Shown in pieces: positions 45,418-56,381 of a DNA stretch of 64,000 nucleotides. Every line of letters begins with the position of its first letter. The first letter of the stretch is position 1. The notes below the pieces were generated by a model. It ran no database searches. It saw nothing but the letters and a program-made list of their open reading frames with translations, and was not told the DNA's origin. Origin of the DNA: Glycine soja (Eukaryota; Streptophyta; Magnoliopsida; Fabales; Fabaceae); NCBI RefSeq assembly GCF_004193775.1, contig NC_041019.1:51497928-51561927 (forward strand), read 5' to 3'. Made by a program: the position numbers and the translations under genes.

Positions 45418-47267
45418 TGTAGCACCTCAGTTCTCGTAAAATAAATTAAAAATTTATTTTATTTTAAAATAAATAGAATTTAAGAAAAATAATGAATTTT
45501 TTGTAATTAAATAAATAAGGAAAAATAATTTTATTAATTAAAATAATATTTTAAAGGTAAATAAAATAAATACGTGTTTTTAGAAAATTAAAAAAAATGT
45601 TTTATTTATTCATTTGATAAACAATAAAATAGAGTTCATTTTTTATAAAATAAAAAATATAATAAATAACAATGTAAGAGTTTCCTAACTCCAAATGGAG
45701 ACATATTAGGTCCGTTGTTACATTTTACAATATGTCTCTACGCTCTTTCTTCATCTCAAATTTGTTTTTCCTTATTTCTCTCCCAAAATCCTTTTTTTTT
45801 CTCATACATCCAAATCCGTCCCATTAAAACTACGATCTTGGATTCTTTAACCATTGGATCGTCGTAAGGTTTGGACACCACCCTTGTGGCTCATTTTTGC
45901 TTATTCTCACTGTTGGGATTTATAAAATAATTGTTGTAGAGAGATAAATGCACATCACTCACAGATAGTAAAATGAAGGCTCAAATCCTTTCTCATTCTC
46001 TCTAATACTTGGAAACTCTAGCCGAACAACCTGAAGAAAAACTTGAGGAATCTGAGAAAATCATTAGAGACGCTATTATCGCTGTCGGACTAGTAGATTT
46101 TGTGGTGTATGCTTAGATAATATATATGAATTCATGTACATTTATTTTTCATTTATATATACATATATATGTTTTTTAAAAATATTTGAGATGAACTCAT
46201 GTTAATAATATCATATTATATGTTAGTTTGGAAAGGTATTTTCAATGACACCTTTAGTTACTATATAAATATTTACGTATGAAAATTTGTTTTTATATAA
46301 TTGAGACCAGTAGATTTGTTTTTCAATGACAACTTAGGGATAAATACATCCGATTTGTGTATTCCTTTAAGTCTGTGTCAATCCCACATGGTTAGAGCAT
46401 TCTCACAAAACAACGTGACCCTAACTGATATTCTTATGATTTTACCTAGTGAGAGTGACCTGACTTACCAGTGTATGATCTATCTTGTCATGTACTCCTA
46501 GGCGCCTAACGAGTTTTTCATTGATATGATACTACATTGCATATAGGATTGAGTCTTAGTATATCTCTTGCATAACACATGTGTAATGATCATTGCGACT
46601 TGCTACGTGATAATGGGTAATGAATTGTATGAGTGTGAGATATTGTGTTGTACTTGAGATTTGATATTCTGAACACATAATTAATGTGAAGGTGTGAAAT
46701 GTGATTTGGTGATTAAATCCTTGGGACAAGTGATGTTACGCAATGAGTAGTAAAATGATATGAATTATGTTAAGTTGAGCTTGTTATACTTATATTCTAT
46801 ATATGTGTCTTCGTTTATCTCTACCTGTTTAGGAATGTGATAGCTCACTCCCTATATGTTGTGTGTTTGGATTCTGTGATGATCTCAATCTTTGTGTTTG
46901 TGGGAGTAGATAATTAGGTGAATTGCTTTAAGGAACCTCGTGCTGGAGGACGTCAGGATGCAATGTTCTAATAGGGTGTGACATTGGAGTATGAATTTCT
47001 GTTTTAATTGCACGATATTTCAACCATGTCATTTTACTTTATTTTATTTTGTTATTTAACTTGAGTTTTTTCATGAACGACTTTGTTTTGAGCCAGAAAT
47101 GTTTTATACCCTTAATTGATAAGTTTTTAATTTGATGATTAATGCGAATGTAAATCTTTTACTTATGTGAACTCCTTTACATTTATTAAATAAAATTATT
47201 TTAAGTAATTCTATATTTTCATATATTTTATTATATAAATATGTATATCGCATTAGAAGGTGTCACA
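45418..47267. mobile_element. Possible solo LTR or LTR-element remnant
   Basis: Begins TGTAGCACCTCAGTTCTCG and contains phrases such as ACCATTGGATCGTCGTAAGG and GCTGGAGGACGTCAGGATGC reminiscent of legume LTR families. Candidate right ends are GGGTGTGACA at 46983 or GGTGTCACA at 47267, both roughly complementary to the start. No matching 5-bp target duplication is seen for either end, and there is no coding sequence, so the call is tentative. Confidence 0.35.
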
Positions 47268-48076
47268 ATTTCCAGTTCTATTTGTCTATGTTAGTTGTTC
47301 TAATAAAGAAATATAACTAATCTTCTAATCCACCTGGAATACTGGGTCCGGATGCCATTTTTATAACCAATACTAGTTATACACAGGGCAGCACCAGCAT
47401 GGGAGCACGTGAATGAAGGAATTGACATTTTTTTTAATATACTTTGTTTTAGTCGTACTAGAGTAATTAAGTTGCTAATCTCTTGATTTAACCAAAAAAA
47501 GAATTGATTGCTGATTTGTTTTAATCCATAAGAATTGATTTAACTAACTGAATTAGACTCCTTTTAATGACTTCTCTCCTATTCCGGTTTTCTGTTTTCT
47601 GGGCAAACACATACATATATGTGTATAAAAGGAAACAAGTGATAAATTGACACTAAGTTTGAATTTTTATAAGCATATATTTTTAATATTAAGATTTCAT
47701 TACTGTATTTTTCTATCGTATGAGCAAGAATAAAATTGAAATTCTTCTACACAGAAGATCAAATTAAAAAATAAAATACTGTTAAAAAGAGGGACAAAAA
47801 TAAAACTTAACCCATTCCAAGAGGCCACTTCAACGAGCCAACAACAAAGTTGACATATATGATTACCAATTTTTCAATTCTCAAGTAAGCTTGAGTATTT
47901 CAAAGTTTAAACTAATATTCTTGTGGAGAAGTATAAATATTGTCATCTATCTAAGGGGATACACTTTCATACATGTGCTGACAAGTAAAAATGAAACACT
48001 AAAGCTTAGTTAAAAAAGAATCGGGTCTCAATCTGGCTTCCTAAAACGCTATATATATATATATATACATGGCTTC
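47268..48076. other. Intergenic; 3' part belongs to the receptor duplication
   Basis: From about 47725 onward the sequence (for example ATTGAAATTCTTCTA, then TATCTAAGGGGATACACTTTC at ~47949) parallels 51950-52223 downstream of the intact receptor, so the tandem duplication includes 3' flanking DNA. Nothing else recognised. Confidence 0.55.
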
Positions 48077-50385
48077 CTAAAAGGATGTGGACTCTAGATG
48101 TAGGGACAGTGACATGCTTTCCTCTGTGCACTCTTGAACTATGTCACTAGTTGTGTGCTCATGATCATGGTTCATCTGTAATGAACTTTGTGGCTTTCTC
48201 AATGCTTCTAATTATGCTGAAACCTCTTTCACTGTTGGTCTTTTCTTCCCATTAAGTCTCAAGCATCTCATTGCAAGATTTGCAGCGGCAAGAATGTCAT
48301 CTTTCCTTCCTTCCTTAAGTACCCTGGCATCTAAAATTTCATAAACTTGGTTCTGCCTCACGGAAGAGATAAACTCTGCAATCAGATTCTGACCCTCATG
48401 TTTATATAAGAATGAAATAGGCTTTCTACCAGTTATGAGCTCTACAAGCACAACTCCAAAACTATACACATCACTTTTATCTGAAAATTGACCAGACTGA
48501 AAATATTCAGGGTCTATGTACCCAAAAGTTCCTCCAACATCTGTGGTTAAATGAGTCTTATCTAGTGGAACTGATCTTGATGTTCCAAAATCAGACACTT
48601 TAGCACTGTAGTTACTGTCTAAAAGTATGTTGGTGGGTTTGATGTCTCTATGGAAAATGGGAATAGAAGCTGCAAAATGCATATATGCCACTGCTCCAGA
48701 AACCTCAAGCGATTCTAAGGCGACTGTCCCATAGAAGGGAGGGCTCATTTTGTCTCCCATGGATATGGTGAGAAAATGTTCTATTGGGAATGAATTCATA
48801 GATTATTATTGGAGCTTCTGTCTCAAGACAACAACCTAATAATTTGACAATGTTCCTGTGGTTGATCTGGGATAGAATCACCACTTCATTGACAAAAGTC
48901 TCTATTTGGTTCCTTTCAATCTTTTTTGACCTTTTCACTGCAACTATGGTTCCATCTAGTAACATTCCTTTGTACACTGTGCCCTGACCACCCTGACCAA
49001 GAAACCTACTCCTGTTGTAGTTATCTGTTGCTCTTTGCAGCTCCTCAGCTGTGAAAAGCTTGGCCATTTCTCTATTTCCATAAAATGAGAGCTTCTCTTG
49101 TAACAAGTAGCCATCATTTTGCCTGAATAGCTTTTCCTTACGGTTGCTTTTTCTCTTCTTCTGTATGTATTGATATAACTTGTACCCCAAAAGAAACAAA
49201 CACAGAAAGCCTGCACCTATGCCAACACCTGCAAATATACAAACAAGGACAAATTTTTCAAATTCAGTTGGATGCAGTAACTAGCCAGAAACATCTGTAT
49301 ATTTGCTCTATCAAAGTGAAAAAATTTCTTGGCAATGTGTCATCACTTATCTTGTTGTCTAGTCTATTACATTATGTATAAACTTAACTAAGGTGACGCA
49401 ACAAAAACACTGCCTTATTATCTTATTAGGTGGCATCAGCTACGGCCATGATAAACACCAAAATTGCAACAAAACTATATTTGATTCTATATAGGGTTCA
49501 GATAAAAATACCTAAAGAAGCAACCAATTTGGCAGGAAAATTATTACCCTCAGATTCATTACAGTGGAATCCCGTGAAGTGGAATCCCGTGAAGGTTAAA
49601 TCCACAACCGCAAGCATTCCCTGGGAACAAGTACAATAGAAACTATCCGGGTCCTCTTTGCAACTCTTGCCTCTGAGAGGAACTAAGATAGGAGTTAGGG
49701 CATAGATGATTATGCTGTTCTCTGTGCTTGTTGGCACTGGCAACCCATTGGCCTCTAGCATACTTTGTTCATCAACACCATAAACCTCTCCAATGGACTT
49801 AATAGTGTCACCATTTTTCACTGAGTAAACCAGCAAGGAAGTGATCCCTCTTTCTGTCTGATTTTCAGTGGGACAAGCACATACTACTGGAACTGTGAGC
49901 TCAGAACCAACTCTAATGCCATCAGAGGCATAGTAATTCTGACCCATCAGTGCCTGACATGTGGTGAGGCCTAGGTAAGTTTCTGTGACCAACTTGAAGT
50001 AGGTGTCATTCTTGGTGGCAGAGTAAGGTGTGTTATGCTGGTAGATGTTTCCTGAACATGAACAGAATACAGGAACAATGATTGACTTATTGGAAGGAAT
50101 CTTGTCATCTCTTGAGATCTTGTTGATTGAGGCTATGGTAGATGCTTCAGAGCCAAGAAGGTAGGCAAGGCTTACAGGGTTGTCATGGGGAGATTTGAAC
50201 CTGAAAACTAGGAATGAAGTGCATGACTTTTGAAGGCCATTGCAAAGGTATCCTTTTGGTGCAGAAGGGTTCTCAGAGCAGTCATAGACAGTGCTGTTGA
50301 GGTATACTTGTTGTCAGTTAAGTGATTGAGGAAACATATGTAAGAACAGGATTGTGCAGAGAATGTAAAGGTAGTGGAACTCCAT
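48077..50385 (-). pseudogene. LysM/WAK-type receptor kinase, disabled copy
   Basis: Same two-exon layout as its neighbour: exon 1 49512-50385 (signal peptide and LysM ectodomain), intron 49229-49511 (283 bp), exon 2 48077-49228 (membrane span and kinase). Three lesions: an in-frame TGA at 50314-50316 where the intact copy has the Cys at the end of the signal peptide; a 2-base deletion near 48704-48712 between kinase blocks LRIA and GAVAYMHF; and a TAA at 48212-48214 (GAA in the intact copy) followed by ~35 further readable codons to the homologous stop at 48077. Kinase motifs are otherwise readable ([17 protein letters not shown]), and the glycine loop reads GQGGQG. A 15-bp duplication (49561-49594) repeats FTGFH before the membrane span. 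No restored protein is given. Confidence 0.9.
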
Positions 50386-51272
50386 GAACCTGTCTCTAGA
50401 GAAGACAAAACAATAGAATGAATAGATGAGTCGCAATTGAATTTGGTGGTGAGGTTTATGATCTAATGCATTCTGTACACCGTTTTTTTTCTTTTATTTT
50501 ATGAAAGACTTTGTTATTAGTTTTTTAACGGTGGAAATACGATTAAACTATTTGAATTGAGCATCGTGTATTGATCCCTCTAAAGGAAGTAGTCAGACAC
50601 TTTGAGTAGCAAAGTTTTGTTGATCCTGAACACCTTGCATTTCAATTGGAATACTTGCCTTGGTCATCCATTTGAAAAATCATCTGAGAGTTTAATAAGC
50701 TCCTTTGACTGAATATCATATTCTGCATACCTAATCAGAAGATACAACTAGATGAGTACCATGTAATCAAAATATCGTATTGTTAGGATTCAAGAGTGAG
50801 TTCGTTTTTGCTTCCAAAGGTAAAAAGTGAGTTAGACATAGGAAAAAAATTTCCTTATTAAAAGGGAGTTGACAAAGTAATTAAAGAGTATATATATATA
50901 TATATATAAAGAAAAAGACCAATATAACCTAAGGCTTTTTTTTAATATAAATATAACGTAAGGTTTTAAAAGTTTGATTTATCATGTAAGGCTCCTTAAA
51001 TTGTTTCTTAATAATTAGTTCATTGGATGCTGATTGTCCACTTGTTTTGGACTCTTCGCAACCAACACTTATTTCATCTCAACATGAAATTAAGATTGAA
51101 TTTAGCTTAAGGCAGTTGTCCAAAAATGAAAGTTCAAACTATGCCTTGATCCCTTGTTAGCTGCTACTCTTCGTATATATATTAAACCTTTGATATTTTT
51201 TTAATCTATAATAAATATTTGATTTTTGTGATTGTTTTTCACTGTTGCTCTTTTATATATATATATATTAAA
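50386..51272. other. Intergenic
   Basis: Upstream flank of the disabled receptor. Contains a short (AT)n tract at ~50889-50908 and no supported gene. Confidence 0.4.
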
Positions 51273-51630
51273 GACTTAAATATATTTTTATCCTTAATAA
51301 ATATTTGATTTTTATGTTGATTTTCTAATGAAACAATATTTTTATTTTTGGTCCTTAATATTTTGTTTTAATCCTTTATAAATTGGTGAATTTTGTGATT
51401 GTTCTATAATAAATTAATGAATTTTGTTTTAGTCTCAATTAATAATAAATAATTTTTTTTATCAACAAATAAATAAAAAATTAGCTAATTTATCATAAAT
51501 TAAAAATAAGTATCTAAAATAAAAAACAAAATTATTATTTTATTAAGTACTTAACTTACAACAAAAATTTATTATGGAACAAATGCAAAAATCAGATATT
51601 TATTAGGAATGGAAAATACATTTATACCTA
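51273..51630. repeat. MITE-like inverted-repeat element
   Basis: The left end (ACTTAAATATATTTTTATCC, then TTAATAAATATTTGATTTTT) matches the reverse complement of the right end (TAAATGTATTTTCCATTCC, then TAATAAATATCTGATTTTTG). Ends resemble the element at 25086-25585. Confidence 0.5.
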
Positions 51631-52223
51631 TATTAAAATTGAAGACTTCAAAGTTAAGACATTTTGCAAAAGTTTTTATTGACATTTCCTTACAAAATTA
51701 AGAATTCCTAACTCATTTCTCAGTTTTGAAATTTCATTTTTATACTACCTATATACAGGTGGTGTACAATATTAAACATACTATACAGATTTCATTTGAC
51801 AGATGCCTAATCTGGAAATCTACAAAGCTACCACATGCTTGGTGGGAGGGAATACATATTTGCCAAACCCATGCTCGAAGCTTTCCTTTATGAGTAATTT
51901 AAATTGAAATTTCATATAAGGTTGTAGTTGAAAATAACTGTATGAACAAACTAAATTGAAATTCTTCTATATAGAGAGGTCAATTTTTTCTTTTTAAAAA
52001 AAAAAAGTAAAAATGAAGTAGACAAGTATTGATGAGGAATTTTCAATGCTCTACTATGCTTGATAATTTGTGGAGAAATATTAATATTGTCGTTTATCTA
52101 AGGGGGTACGCTTTCATACATGTGCTGAAAAGTAAAAATGAAGCACTAAAGCATAGTTAATGAAAGAATCGGACATCAATCTGACTTCCTAAAAGCTTAT
52201 TGAAAAAAAATATATGTGGCTTC
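51631..52223. other. 3' flank of the intact receptor gene
   Basis: The part from ~51950 is duplicated at ~47725-48076. No gene. Confidence 0.5.
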
Positions 52224-55121
52224 CTAAAAGGATGTAAACTCTAGATGTAAGGGCAGTGACATGCTTTCCTCTGTGCATTCTTGAACTATGTCACTAGTTG
52301 TGTGCTCATGATCATGGTTCATCTGTAATGAACTTTGTGCCTTTCTCAATGCTTCCAATTCTGTTGAAACCTCTTTCATTGTTGGTCTTTTCTTCCCATT
52401 CAGCCTCAAGCATCTCATTGCAAGATTTGCAATGGCAAGAATGTCATCTTTCCTTGCTTCCTTAAGCAAACTGGCATCTAAAATTTCAAAAACTTGGTTC
52501 TCCTTCATCAAAGAAATGAATTGTGCAATCAAATTCTGACCCTCATCTTCATATAAGAATGAAATTGGCTTTCTCCCAGTTATGAGCTCTACAAGCACAA
52601 CTCCAAAACTATACACATCACTCTTATCTGAAAATTGACTAGACTGAAAATATTCAGGGTCTATGTATCCAAAAGTTCCTCCAACAGCTGTGGTTAAATG
52701 AGTCTTATCTAGTGGAACTGATCTTGATGTTCCAAAATCAGACACTTTGGCACTGTAGTTACTGTCTAAAAGTATGTTGGTGGGTTTGATGTCTCTATGG
52801 AAAATGGAAATAGATGCTGCAAAATGCATGTATGCCACTGCTCCAGCAACCTCACATGCAATTCTAAGGCGACTAATCCATGAAGGGGAGGGTTCATTGT
52901 CTCTCCTATGTATGTGATGGGACAGTGTTCCATTGGGAATGAATTCATAGACTAGTATTGGAGTTTCTGTCTCAAGACAACAACCTAATAGTTTTACAAT
53001 GTTCCTGTGGTTGATCTGAGATAATACGACTACTTCATTGACAAAAGTCTGTATCTGGTTCCTTTCAATCTCTTTTGACTTTTTAACTGCAACAATGGTT
53101 CCATCTAGTAACATTCCTTTGTACACTGTGCCATAACCACCTTGACCAAGAAACCTGCTCCTATTGTAGTTATCTGTTGCTCTTTGCAGCTCCTCAGCTG
53201 TAAAAAGCTTTGCCATTTCTCCATTTCCATAAGAAGAGAGCTTCTCTTGTAACAAGTAGCCACCATTTTGCCTGAATAACTTTTCCTTAAGGATAGTTTC
53301 TCTCTTTTTCTGTATGTATTGATATGACTTGTACCCCAAAAGAAACAAACACAAAAAGCCTGCACCAATTCCAACTCCTGCAAATTCAAAAAATAAAATA
53401 AAATCAGGTGCAAGCATAGGCTTGCAATAAACATCCTTATGCTTTAGAGCAATTAGTAAATAACAAGTTCAAGTTCAAATTAATCCATTTATTTAAGTCA
53501 AAATTAAATCTTGGCATGATCTCATTAGTGATCATTTTGGGTCTGCTTGATTTCGTTATCACTATATTATTTTAAAAACTATTTTTTAAAACAATTTCAG
53601 AGTACTTAGCTATCAACTTTTCATACAAAAATATATTATACCCTTACTATTCTTTTCACTGTCAAATCCTACATAATCATTTTCAATGTCTTTTTCTTGA
53701 TTTGAGATAGATAATTCAAGATTTCTTTGATTGGGGTATTCTGCCTTTGCCAGATTTCAAGTCTCTAACTCCAATTCAAGAGATTCATTTTTTTCTTTCT
53801 CGTAATATTATTTGTATTTTCACTAACATTTTGATTTACATTAGAAGATAAAAGAAGTAATTTGATTGGTATAACCTATGAGTTACCAAAGTTATTTCCA
53901 AAACAATTAAAACCAAAAAACAGAAACAGTTGAAAAACATTTTCTCATTCTCTTTCTTCAAGTACTATGTTCAAGTACACCATGTTCAAGTGCTCATAGA
54001 TAAATGTTTAGAGAACAGAAATGTGCTCAGACAACAAACACATTCAATTATGCTCAGGTTTAATATACAGAAAACTATTTTTGATATCAGTAAACGAACA
54101 AAACCTTATTCTACTTTATTCTCTTCACTCTGCTAAGGTGATACATAAACAACCAAACCTTATCTCATTAAGGGTGTCATTCGCAAACAAAAGCTATGCT
54201 ATGTTAAAACCAAATACCAAAATTTCAATACAAGTATATTTTCTTCTTGAAGAGTGTTTAGACAAAAGTACCTAAACCAGCAACCAATTTGGCAGGGAAT
54301 TTCTGACCATCAGATTCATCACAGAAGGGCCCCTTGGAGCTTCCATCTGGTGCTTGGTAACATCTACAATAGAATTTATCTGGGTTCTCTTTGCAGCTCT
54401 TCCCTATTAGAGGAACTATAATAGGTGTCAAGGCAAGGAGGTCCATGCTGCTGTTTTTACTTTGTGAAACTGCCAACTTATTGGCCTCTAGCACACTTTG
54501 TTCATCCACACCATAGGCCCTTCCTATGGACTTAATAGTGTCACCATAGTTCACCAAGTGAACCAGCAAAGAGGTGACCCCTCTTGCTGTCTGATTTTCA
54601 GTTGGACAAGCACACAACATTGGAACTGTGAGCTCAGCACCAATTGCAATGTTGATTGAAGCATAGTAATTCTGACCCATCATAGCCTGACATGTGGTGA
54701 GGCCTTGGAAGGTTTCTTTTACCAACTCATAGTAGGTGTCATTCTTGCTGGCAGTGTAAGGTGTGTTATGCTGGTAGATGTTTCCTGAACATGAACAGAA
54801 CACAGGAACAATGATTGACTTATTGGAAGGAATCTTGTCATTTCTTGAGATCCTGTTGATTGAGGCTATGGTAGATGCCTCAGAGCCAAGAAGGTAAGCA
54901 ATTATCCCAGGGCTATCATAGGGAGGTTTTGACCTGAAAAGTAAGAAGGAGGTGCATGACTTCTGAAGGCCATTGCAAAGATACCCTTTTGGTGCTGAAG
55001 GGTTATCAGAACAGTCATAGACAGTGCCATTGAGGTATGCTTGTTGGCACTTGAGTGAGTGAGGAAACATGCATAGGAGCAGAATTGTGCTGAAAATGTT
55101 GAGGTTGTGAAAAAGCTCCAT
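52224..55121 (-). CDS. LysM ectodomain receptor kinase with a WAK-type kinase domain
   Basis: Two exons, 54272-55121 and 52224-53377, separated by an 894-bp intron, encode 667 residues. Ectodomain: signal peptide ~1-24; CxC motifs at 109-111 (FCSCSG) and 170-172 (LCACP) separate three LysM-like segments (~60-105, ~120-168, ~185-238), as in chitin- or Nod-factor-type receptors of the LYK4/LYK5/NFP (LYR) class. A membrane span (VGIGAGFLCLFLLGY, ~285-299) follows the intron. The kinase (about 354-625) is not the LYR type: FTAEELQRATDNYNRSRFLG, QINHRNIVKLLGCCLETE and [19 protein letters not shown] are signatures of wall-associated kinases. Catalytic residues are all present: GQGGYG loop (361-366), Lys382, HRD Asp479, DFG Asp497, so it should be active, unlike LYR pseudokinases. 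ATG 55121 is chosen because the duplicate's start aligns there; an in-frame ATG six codons upstream exists. Ligand unknown. Confidence 0.9.
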
Positions 55122-55808
55122 GAACAAATCTTCAGACAAGACAATGATGAGTTACACTTCAGTTGTTTTTTCCTTCTATGTTTAAGTCTTTAAGAGCTAG
55201 TTTGATACTTATCACGCGGTATGGCTCATTTTATCCTTTGTTTTGGTGTGCCGAATATTCAGCAAACGAAGGTCGGTTGTGCCGAATATTCACCAAATAT
55301 AGATGACAAGGACTTTTATTGATATTGAAATGTCAAGGAACTCAACAAGAATTTTTTTTGCTACTTGTTCATGACCTGTACTCTATGGGGTCCAATCATA
55401 AATTGCTACAAAATTAATTTATTTTCCAACTTGAAATGATATATATCTCATTATCTTGGGTCAGTTAGGGACAAATTTACATCTAGCAAGGCAATTGAAA
55501 AGACAGTAGCTACATGTCATAGTCCAAATGAGCATTGTTGCATGTTGCTCAAAGACATCCCCCCTAATCTGACTAAGTTCAAAAGTTTAACTGCTTCGCC
55601 TTGGGGGATGACGAATTAAAAATTGTTACTAGTTTCTATCTTTCAAATTCACTTATCTAATAATTATTTACAGATAGATGCATGATTCTGGAATCACTTT
55701 AAAAAAAATATAGAAAAAACTGCATGAATTGAGCAAGTACCAAACATCAACAATTATAATACTAAGAATAATGGATTTGTAGTTAACACTTAACACCAAC
55801 TGTTAGCA
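55122..55808. other. Upstream region of the receptor kinase
   Basis: Contains a 20-base direct repeat TGTGCCGAATATTCA(G/C)CAAA at 55247-55266 and 55278-55297 (period 31), about 130-175 bases upstream of the start codon. No other structure recognised. Confidence 0.5.
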
Positions 55809-56381
55809 GTGTTATAAAAATCGAAGGTCATTGACCCGGTAAAAATATTAAATTAATGATTAAATAGTGAGTCACTGATTAAATCACGTTATCAATCACA
55901 TCATGAACAATAAAAAATAAAGTAACTTGATGAATATATGTATATTTGTATTATATGTATTCAAAAATAATTGTAGCTGAGTGGTTTGGTAATTGTTAAG
56001 TTAAATTGCTACACAGGTAAAGCGTGCCCACTACCAAGTTTGAATCTTTCTAGTCTTCACTTTTGCTTTTTAACAAATTGAGTAACGTGCTGGTTGATGT
56101 TAGTGTGTTGCAGGATTATTAATTATTAATTAAAGGATATAATTGAGTGGTGTGGAATGTGGATTAGTGCGTGCGTGATGCAAGTATTAGAGCACAGCCG
56201 GCGTGGATCAGTGTGAAAAGTCAAGTCAATAAGGAGCAATGTTTAAGTATTTTTGTAGTTTGTAGTTGAAAAAAAAAAAGTTTTTTACCGGTTAAATGCC
56301 GAGTTGATCAGTTTATATCAAGTCAAGTGCAGAAAGTGTTGATTGCCGGTCAAACCAATTCGATCCAGTTTTTATAACATT
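55809..56381. repeat. Inverted-repeat element candidate
   Basis: The left end TGTTATAAAAATCGAAGG and the reverse complement of the right end TGTTATAAAAACTGGATCG share an 11-base terminal repeat. Internal words (GACCCGGT, GCCGGTCAAACCAATTCG, GTGAGTCACTGATT) recur near 1935-2100 and 44590-45404. A tRNA-like phrase near 55975-56035 (GTAGCTGAGTGGTTTGG ... AGTTTGAATC) is too poor for a tRNA gene. Confidence 0.4.

Noticed and set aside
55975..56040. tRNA-like sequence (GTAGCTGAGTGGTTTGG ... AGTTTGAATC)
   Set aside because: A- and B-box-like words are present but the arms do not pair into a cloverleaf; it lies within a repeat element candidate.
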